From NCBI GenBank assembly GCA_017408915.1, contig JAFQTS010000079.1, positions 1 to 32,381 on the forward strand: 32,381 nt of DNA, written 5' to 3'. Below are positions 28,244 to 32,381 of this stretch, piece after piece; within the stretch, counting starts at the first letter, position 1; every line of letters starts with the position of its first letter. Position numbers and translations under genes: made by a program. A model generated the notes under the pieces. That model was not told the DNA's origin, ran no database searches, and saw only the letters and a list, made by a program, of their open reading frames with translations. Origin of the DNA: Oscillospiraceae bacterium. GTDB lineage: Bacteria; Bacillota; Clostridia; Oscillospirales; Oscillospiraceae.

Positions 28244-28435
28244 TTAATCCTCGATCTTTACCTTATAGGCCATCTTAGAGCGCCCGTCGTGCAGTCGGCG
28301 GGCGTTCTGCTTATACAGCAGCCCCTTGATCTCCTTGTAAAGCTCCCGCGCCTCCTGCGCTGTCTCTCCGGTACATTCAATGTGTACGCTCACAAAGCCC
28401 GGGCTTCGGTATTCGGTTTGCTTGAAATCTTTCAT
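28244..28435 (-). CDS. Early protein, 63 aa, unknown
   Basis: It starts MKDFKQTEYRSPGFVSVHIE, with AGGAGGAACT before the ATG. The sequence predicts a strand (FVSVHIECTG), a helix (AQEARELYKEIKGLLYKQNARR) and a strand (MAYKVKIED). It is a small alpha/beta fold of unknown role. It is the second gene after the Cro-like gene in the early operon. Confidence 0.8.
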   Translation of the reverse strand: MKDFKQTEYRSPGFVSVHIECTGETAQEARELYKEIKGLLYKQNARRLHDGRSKMAYKVKIED

Positions 28436-28444
28436 AGTTCCTCC

Positions 28445-28711
28445 TCATCGACTTCGGCGCTGAGTGATAAGCCCCCGCCGCATCCCGTGATTGCTCCGCC
28501 TCTTCCGGCGGGGCTTTCTTTTTTGGATCATGATCTTCTTGATGGTTACGCGCCCGTCCCTGTGCCTGTGGACTTCTGTCCTCACACCGCCCAAGCCCGC
28601 CGCGATTATCATCTTTGCACACTCAATCCCCGTAATCGGAGAATTGAGCTTTACTAAATCTGCATCCGTGCAATTTTCGAGAAACTCTTTCAGCTCTTCC
28701 TTTGCGGTCAT
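28445..28711 (-). CDS. Early protein with basic tail, 88 aa, unknown
   Basis: It starts MTAKEELKEFLENCTDADLV, with AGGAGGGG upstream of the ATG. A helical N-terminus precedes LNSPITGIECAKMIIAAGLGGVRTEVHRHRDGRVTIKKIMIQ. The tail is highly basic (KRKPRRKRRSNHGMRRGLITQRRSR) and may bind nucleic acid. It is the first gene after the operator at 28735. Confidence 0.75.
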   Translation of the reverse strand: MTAKEELKEFLENCTDADLVKLNSPITGIECAKMIIAAGLGGVRTEVHRHRDGRVTIKKIMIQKRKPRRKRRSNHGMRRGLITQRRSR

Positions 28712-28734
28712 ACCGCCGCCCCTCCTCTCTAAAA

Positions 28735-28753
28735 GGTTTAGTTAAACTAAACT
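28735..28753. promoter_or_regulatory. Repressor operator, site 2
   Basis: GGTTTAG-n5-CTAAACT is an inverted repeat with one imperfect base. It overlaps the 3' end of the Cro-like gene and lies 24 bases before the next gene. It has the same form as the operator at 29006-29024, so the CI-like or Cro-like protein probably binds both. Confidence 0.75.
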
Positions 28754-28986
28754 AATACCGCAAAAAAATAGCTCGGAATCTCACCGTATCTGATGCCAAG
28801 GAAGTTGCAAATGCTGCACATCTCATCCTGCGTAAACTGGCTTCCGCCGTTTAACTTGATGCTGTACGTGCTGGGGGTAATATTTGCCGCCTCGGCCACC
28901 ATTCTATCGGTCTTTCCAAGCTGTACCGTTCTCGCTTTCAGCTGCGAGTAGTCATATTTTCTCTTCTGATCGCTCTTGGTCTTCAT
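28747..28986 (-). CDS. Cro-like HTH protein (DUF739-like), 79 aa
   Basis: The start is ATG 28986 (MKTKSDQKRKYDYSQLKART), with GGGGAGG nearby. KYDYSQLKARTVQLGKTDRMVAEAANITPSTYSIKLNGGSQFTQDEMCSICNFLGI is a compact HTH of the DUF739/Cro type. The C-terminus is hydrophobic (YGEIPSYFFAVLV). It is the first gene of the minus-strand early operon, transcribed divergently from the CI-like gene, and should favour lytic growth. Confidence 0.85.
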   Translation of the reverse strand: MKTKSDQKRKYDYSQLKARTVQLGKTDRMVAEAANITPSTYSIKLNGGSQFTQDEMCSICNFLGIRYGEIPSYFFAVLV

Positions 28987-29005
28987 CACTTTTTCCTCCC
29001 CTCGT

Positions 29006-29024
29006 GGTTTAGATTAACTAAACC
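29006..29024. promoter_or_regulatory. Repressor operator, site 1
   Basis: GGTTTAG-ATTAA-CTAAACC is a perfect 7-bp inverted repeat with a 5-base centre. It overlaps the -10 of the minus-strand early promoter (29022-29027), so binding would shut off the Cro-like operon. Confidence 0.88.
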
Positions 29025-29050
29025 ATAGCACAACATCTTGTGATAGTCAA
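29022..29050 (-). promoter_or_regulatory. Early lytic promoter
   Basis: On the minus strand, TTGACT (29050-29045), a 17-base spacer and TATGGT (29027-29022) drive the Cro-like gene and the long early operon. The operator at 29006-29024 covers its -10. Confidence 0.75.
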
Positions 29051-29102
29051 TAGGGAAATTTCTATTTTTATAAACTTTTTTTCGATTTCCCTCAATTTCG
29101 TA

Positions 29103-29131
29103 TTGATTTATCTAAACCGTGGGTATATAGT
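29103..29131 (+). promoter_or_regulatory. Repressor-maintenance promoter
   Basis: TTGATT (29103-29108), a 17-base spacer and TATAGT (29126-29131) lie 33 bases before the CI-like start. A CTAAACC half-operator (29112-29118) sits in the spacer, which suggests autoregulation. Confidence 0.68.
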
Positions 29132-29164
29132 AAAGGTATCTCATCCAAAAAAGAGGTGATTTTT

Positions 29165-29491
29165 GTGGCTAACAAAGTAAGCTGCGCCAGCAGAATCAGC
29201 GCCGGACTTTCTGTCAGAAACATGACCCAAGCTGATCTCTGCCGCAAGACAGGTATTCCAAAAAGTGCTATGAGCCAGTACGTGAACGGTGGCCTTGTCC
29301 CGCGGCAGGATCGCACATTTTTGATTGCCGCCGCTCTCGATGTCAACGAGGCGTGGCTCATGGGCTTTGATGTCCCCATGGAACGCTCCGAGGCAAAACA
29401 AGCGTTGCTTAAATACATTGACTCTCTCAGCGATGATCAGGCCTCCTTTTGCCTCCGCGTCCTTAAGGCTGCCTTGGAAGAAAAGAAATAA
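29165..29491 (+). CDS. CI-like phage repressor (XRE family), 108 aa
   Basis: The start is GTG 29165 (encoding MANKVSCASRISAGLSVRNM), with AGAGGTGAT upstream. The N-terminal HTH is NMTQADLCRKTGIPKSAMSQYVNGGLVPRQDRTFLIAAALDVNEAWLMGFDVPM, typical of Firmicutes phage repressors. A short helical C-terminus (KQALLKYIDSLSDDQASFCLRVLKAALEEK) probably dimerises. There is no LexA/CI-type peptidase domain, so induction must work by another route, such as an anti-repressor. Confidence 0.9.
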   Translation: MANKVSCASRISAGLSVRNMTQADLCRKTGIPKSAMSQYVNGGLVPRQDRTFLIAAALDVNEAWLMGFDVPMERSEAKQALLKYIDSLSDDQASFCLRVLKAALEEKK

Positions 29492-29508
29492 GAGGGGAGG
29501 CGGATTTT

Positions 29509-29982
29509 ATGAAAGAGAAACTTGGCAACATTTTGTTGTTCGTCCTGTTTTTCACCGGACTTCTTGGTGGAGGATTTAGTGTTTACCGTTTTCTCGATTT
29601 TATCCACTGCCCTGAAATTATCTCTGATGTTGTCGGTCTTGCCTATGTTTGTGCTTACGGCCTCATTTTTGGCAAAACATCTCTCGGCGGAAAAACTGCC
29701 GAGGAACGAGCATACGATGAAGGTTTTGCAGACGGTCAGGTAGAGCAAGAGGAGCGCAATCTTTTGAGTGTTGCCGGTGCTTCCCAATCTCAGTATAAGC
29801 GTGGCTATGACGAAGGGTTTGCCGCAGGCACCAAGGATGCACAGGCCCGCGTAGATCAGGTCTATGTGGAGCTGCTGCGCATGCAAAAGAATCCTTATAC
29901 CGGCATCCCTATTACCACGCAGGCGCAGTATTATCAGTACCTCGAACAGAAGAAGGCCGCTCTCACCGAAGCCGCCGAATAA
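29509..29982 (+). CDS. Lysogeny-module membrane protein carrying a scaffold-like motif
   Basis: The 157-aa protein follows the repressor by 17 bases, with GAGGGGAGG upstream. Two membrane segments (about 7-27 and 40-56) are followed by a soluble part. That part has two related units, RAYDEGFADGQVEQ (68-81) and KRGYDEGFAAGTKDA (97-111), a helix (ARVDQVYVELLRMQ) and NPYTGIPITTQA (128-139) followed by QYYQYLEQKKA. The last block matches NPFTGKPITTQA-EYEAYEAMKA in the phage scaffold (12917-13900). As it would be expressed in the lysogen, a superinfection-exclusion or capsid-assembly decoy role is conceivable. The function is unproven. Confidence 0.85.
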   Translation: MKEKLGNILLFVLFFTGLLGGGFSVYRFLDFIHCPEIISDVVGLAYVCAYGLIFGKTSLGGKTAEERAYDEGFADGQVEQEERNLLSVAGASQSQYKRGYDEGFAAGTKDAQARVDQVYVELLRMQKNPYTGIPITTQAQYYQYLEQKKAALTEAAE

Positions 29983-29987
29983 ATCAA

Positions 29988-30012
29988 AACAGCCCGGCAT
30001 AGCCGAGCTGTT
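29988..30012 (+). terminator. Hairpin at the end of the repressor operon
   Basis: AACAGC...GCTGTT with an inner CGGC/GCCG forms an interrupted 10-bp stem right after the membrane-protein stop codon. Only a short U-stretch follows (TTCTGAT), so it may be a weak or bidirectional terminator between convergent genes. Confidence 0.5.
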
Positions 30013-30019
30013 CTGATCA

Positions 30020-30202
30020 CTAAGCAGGTCGTCGTTCATCCGCCAAGACACACGGCGACTCCGCTGTCGTTTCTGCTGTAATGGTTGGCAGTCCTTCTGC
30101 TGCCAGTTTTGCGTTGATCTGCGGAAGGCGAAGGAAAATGCGTTGGATCTCTTCGGGGGTAAGTGCCTCAATAAAGGCTCTAAGTTCGTCTTTCGCGCTC
30201 AT
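30020..30202 (-). CDS. Small acidic protein, 60 aa, unknown
   Basis: It starts MSAKDELRAFIEALTPEEIQ and continues RIFLRLPQINAKLAAEGLPTIT. AGAGGG lies upstream, and the ATG overlaps the stop of the next-upstream gene as ATGA, so the pair is coupled. The helical pattern FIEALTPEEIQRIFLRLP is amphipathic. It lies between the repressor operon and the integrase-side HTH gene. The role is unknown. Confidence 0.7.
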   Translation of the reverse strand: MSAKDELRAFIEALTPEEIQRIFLRLPQINAKLAAEGLPTITAETTAESPCVLADERRPA

Positions 30203-30360
30203 ACATCGTCCCTCTGTTTTCGTCCATCTAATTTTTCCAGCAGCTTTGCTGCCCCTTTGTCCTGATCGTCCTGCATCTCCTCTTCCATAAGGCGGAGCAG
30301 CTGCTCGTTGGCGAAGGCCAGCAGTTCCATCACGACCTTTTCAGCTAATTTGTTACCCAT
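30199..30360 (-). CDS. Small helical protein, 53 aa, unknown
   Basis: The start is ATG 30360 (MGNKLAEKVVMELLAFANEQ), with AAGGAAGG upstream; the frame to 30405 lacks a better site. The sequence is one or two helices rich in Glu and Leu (LLRLMEEEMQDDQDKGAAKLLEKLDGRK). It forms a two-gene unit with the 60-aa gene, oriented against the repressor and HTH genes on either side. Confidence 0.68.
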   Translation of the reverse strand: MGNKLAEKVVMELLAFANEQLLRLMEEEMQDDQDKGAAKLLEKLDGRKQRDDV

Positions 30361-30637
30361 AGTTTCATACCTTCCTTTTTGTGGTGTAGAGGGTGTCCCT
30401 CTCACCTATAGGTGCGAAACTTTGGTTTGTTGCCCCGAAATGGGCAACACTTTCAAAATTTTTGAAAAAATTTTTATTTTTTAATTGATGCCCGGCCACC
30501 GTGCCACCAGTGACCGGGCGTTGCCGCCGGTGAGTCGTGTCCCTTGCACGTTTTCCAAGCGTTTATCCAGTCCTCGACTGTGATTGGATTCTATCATTTC
30601 ACCGAATGATTCGCCAGCGGAACATTTTGCCACAATA
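30361..30637. other. Intergenic region with two hairpins
   Basis: No gene is seen. GTTGCCC-n6-GGGCAAC lies at 30429-30448, and an interrupted 9-bp stem (one mismatch; GCCCGG.CAC / GTG.CCGGGC) at 30490-30519. An AT-rich stretch (30455-30485) separates them. They may terminate minus-strand transcription or mark a regulatory or attachment region near the integrase unit. Confidence 0.45.
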
Positions 30638-30671
30638 TACACAATCGTGAAATGCTGATCACTTTTGTGTA
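30638..30671 (+). promoter_or_regulatory. Inverted-repeat operator upstream of the HTH-integrase unit
   Basis: TACACAATCGTGA and TCACTTTTGTGTA (13-base arms, 11 of 13 matching, 8-base centre) lie 49 bases before the HTH gene. A weak TTGTGT / TATAAA pair overlaps the right arm. It differs from the GGTTTAG operators, so the HTH protein at 30720 is the likely binder. Confidence 0.6.
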
Positions 30672-30719
30672 TTCTTCTTGAAAATTTTTATAAAAACAAT
30701 ACAACGGAGGATTTTTTCT

Positions 30720-31190
30720 ATGCCTTTCCGCTCTATTTCACAGTTTGAAGAAAAACCCTACAACCGCTGCATTGATTGTATCCATATCGGCGTCCACTGT
30801 GACGGCCCCAATTTCTTTGCCATGGAAATAGCCCGCATTGCCGAGTGGTGCCGCCTCCGCAAAGACTATCTTCACCACAAAGATTCCAAGTGGACGAATG
30901 AATATATTGCCGAGCAGGCCGGCGTTTCTTACACAACCGTTTGCAAAGTCATGTCCGGCAACATCGACGATCTCCGCGTGTCTACCCTCGCGGCCATTCT
31001 CCGCGTCTTGATCAACGGCACATGGGGACAATACCCCTGCGCCCTTGCCTCCGGCGAGATCGACTACCAGCCCGAATGTCAGCGCCTACAGGAGCTGCTT
31101 GACTCAGAAAGAGCCAAGACCAATTACTTGAAGAAACAAATCGAGTTTAAGGACGAGCAGTTCAAAGCCTTGATGTCTCGTCTGAAATAA
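30720..31190 (+). CDS. HTH regulator upstream of the integrase, 156 aa
   Basis: The start is ATG 30720 (MPFRSISQFEEKPYNRCIDC), with CGGAGG upstream; the frame open to 30678 lies in the leader. Layout: a Cys/His N-terminal segment (CIDCIHIGVHCDGP), an XRE-like HTH (KWTNEYIAEQAGVSYTTVCKVMSGNIDDLRVSTLAAILRVLI), and a C-terminal coiled coil (CQRLQELLDSERAKTNYLKKQIEFKDEQFKALMSRLK). It lies ten bases before the integrase and probably controls integrase expression or directionality. Confidence 0.85.
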   Translation: MPFRSISQFEEKPYNRCIDCIHIGVHCDGPNFFAMEIARIAEWCRLRKDYLHHKDSKWTNEYIAEQAGVSYTTVCKVMSGNIDDLRVSTLAAILRVLINGTWGQYPCALASGEIDYQPECQRLQELLDSERAKTNYLKKQIEFKDEQFKALMSRLK

Positions 31191-31200
31191 GGAGCATCTC

Positions 31201-32358
31201 ATGATCTGTAAAAGCTGCCGCAAGAAGATCCCCGAAGGATCTGCCTTCTGCAATCACTGCGGTGTTCGCCAAGGGCGCGCGCCCAAGCAAAAGGACGAGA
31301 TCCGCGTCCCTGAGCCCAAGAAGACCCCCAGCGGCAAGTGGCGCATCCAGCTTCGCGCAGAAGGGGAGTCCGTCACCGAGGACACCCCCGCCCTCGCCGT
31401 TGCCAAGGCCCGTGCCATCCGCGCCGGCTTCATCGAGCAGAAGAAAAAGTTGGGTGCCAAGCTGTCCCTCGGTGATGCCATCGACAAGTACATTGACGAG
31501 ACCGATAATCTCTTTTCTCCCGCCACCCGCCGTGGATACAGTATTATCCGCCGCAACCGCTTCCAATCCTACATGGACGTGGACATCAAGACCTTCACCG
31601 ACTGGCAGGCCATGGTCAACGATGAGAAAAAGCTCTGCTCCACCAAGACCCTCCACAATGCGTGGGGCCTTGTGGGCGCTGTCCTGCGCGCCAATAATAT
31701 TACCCCGCCAAAGGTAAAGATGTCCCAAGTCACCGTCCCCGATCAGCCGTGGCTCACCTACGAGCAGATCCCCCTGTTCTGCAAGGCCATCTACGGCGAA
31801 CCCTGTGAGCTGGGCGCCCTGCTGGCGCTGTCCAGCCTCCGCCGCTCTGAGCTTTGTGCCGTCACGCCCGACCATGTGGCCGAGGACGGCAGCTCCGTCT
31901 TGGTCTCCGGCGCCATCGTCCCTGACGAGGAGCACAAGTTTGTCCACAAGGAAGAGAACAAGACCAAGCAGTCCCGCCGCACCGTCCCCGTGTTCATTCC
32001 CCGCCTAAAGGAGCTGCTGCTGCAGATAGACCGCACCTCAGATGACTTCATTGTCCAGTGGAATCCCGATGCCTTGACTTACCGTGTCAACGTCCTGTGT
32101 GAGCGCGCCGGTCTCCCCAAGGTTGGGCTCCACGGTCTCCGCCGCAGCTTCGCCTCCTTGGGCCACCACTTGGGCCTCAGTGAGCAGGAAGTCATGGCCA
32201 TCGGCGGCTGGGAGGACTATCAGACGGTTCACAAGCATTACCTCAAATTGTCCGCCAAAGACCACCTCCGCGGGCAAAAGAAAATGGAGCGTTATTACAC
32301 CAAAAACGCAAATTTACTCTCGGATTTTCACTCGGACTCCGCAAACCCGCATGAATAA
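31201..32358 (+). CDS. int: Site-specific integrase, tyrosine recombinase with N-terminal zinc ribbon
   Basis: The 385-aa protein starts with a zinc ribbon (CKSCRKKIPEGSAFCNHCG; C3, C6, C17, C20), then an AP2-like arm-binding region, a core-binding domain (about 85-165) and a catalytic domain. Catalytic residues visible: R214/R215 in SSLRRSEL, Lys256 in NKTKQSRR, H311-x-x-R314 in LHGLRRSF, H344 in QTVHKHY and the nucleophile Y347. It inserts and excises the prophage. It is at the right edge of the phage genes, so the attachment site should lie just beyond 32358. AGGAGCATCTC precedes the ATG. Confidence 0.96.
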   Translation: MICKSCRKKIPEGSAFCNHCGVRQGRAPKQKDEIRVPEPKKTPSGKWRIQLRAEGESVTEDTPALAVAKARAIRAGFIEQKKKLGAKLSLGDAIDKYIDETDNLFSPATRRGYSIIRRNRFQSYMDVDIKTFTDWQAMVNDEKKLCSTKTLHNAWGLVGAVLRANNITPPKVKMSQVTVPDQPWLTYEQIPLFCKAIYGEPCELGALLALSSLRRSELCAVTPDHVAEDGSSVLVSGAIVPDEEHKFVHKEENKTKQSRRTVPVFIPRLKELLLQIDRTSDDFIVQWNPDALTYRVNVLCERAGLPKVGLHGLRRSFASLGHHLGLSEQEVMAIGGWEDYQTVHKHYLKLSAKDHLRGQKKMERYYTKNANLLSDFHSDSANPHE

Positions 32359-32361
32359 AGG
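32347..32361. repeat. 15-base repeat at the integrase 3' end, matching 17064-17078
   Basis: CCGCATGAATAAAGG occurs here, across the integrase stop codon, and at 17064-17078 in the small-terminase leader. In both places one frame reads PHE-stop. About one exact 15-base match is expected by chance in a window this size, so significance is uncertain. Confidence 0.4.
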
Positions 32362-32381
32362 GTGGTACGCCGCGTTCCGAG

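Noticed and set aside
17079-32361. A separate 15-kb satellite (PICI-like) element bounded by the 15-base repeat
   Set aside because: The interval contains the only large terminase and the phage early genes needed by the adjoining head module. The repeat is no longer than expected by chance.

Overview
The window is most of a prophage of a tailed phage. All structural genes are on the minus strand and the integrase is on the plus strand at the right end (31201-32358). The high GC content, strong GGAGG ribosome-binding sites, many small Cys-rich early genes, an integrase with an N-terminal zinc ribbon, and two copies of a composite palindromic intergenic repeat suggest a gut Clostridia host, perhaps of the Oscillospiraceae type. 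That host call is inference. No tRNA, rRNA or CRISPR array was seen. The left prophage end lies outside the window.

Layout in transcription order, right to left on the minus strand unless stated. (1) 31201-32358: integrase (+), preceded by an HTH gene (+) with an inverted-repeat operator. (2) 28735-29982: lysogeny switch. A CI-like repressor (+) diverges from a Cro-like gene (-), with operators of the form GGTTTAG-n5-CTAAACC on consensus-like promoters. A two-TM membrane protein lies downstream of the repressor. (3) 22143-28711: early operon of about 20 small genes, mostly overlapping by a few bases, many with zinc ribbons (Lar-like, NrdR-like, DUF3797-like) or DUF551, ending with a membrane-anchored lytic transglycosylase. 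(4) 19404-21931: a DUF3102/PcfJ-like hybrid and the large terminase. (5) 18648-19405: a plus-strand two-gene cassette with its own consensus promoter, operator and terminator. (6) 17240-18647: a structured non-coding region, an HUH rolling-circle-type initiator and a small ArpU-like regulator. (7) 8824-16970: small terminase, portal, zinc-ribbon peptide, 47-aa basic peptide, scaffold, decoration-like protein, major capsid, connector and tail hub/nozzle. This looks like a short-tailed (podovirus) morphogenesis module, since no tape measure or tail tube was found. (8) 5254-8810: collagen-like fibre and the variable receptor-binding protein. (9) 2785-5386: a complete diversity-generating retroelement (DGR). 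(10) 1-2774: carbohydrate-binding protein, two holin-type proteins, amidase endolysin and a truncated peptidoglycan-binding protein.

The main system is the DGR: variable target (VR at its C-terminus), Avd-like protein, template repeat (TR), reverse transcriptase and a coupled 128-aa ORF. TR (4538-4656) and VR (5268-5386) align without gaps over 119 bp with 15 differences. All 15 are at template adenines on the coding strand, and 11 of 12 template Asn codons are changed in VR. This is direct evidence of adenine mutagenesis having acted on the tip of a tail-associated protein.

Other notable signals: an acr-aca-like cassette inserted antisense between the terminase genes; a set of large palindromes upstream of the HUH gene that could be its origin; and a motif (NPxTGxPITTQA) shared by the scaffold and a membrane protein expressed beside the repressor.
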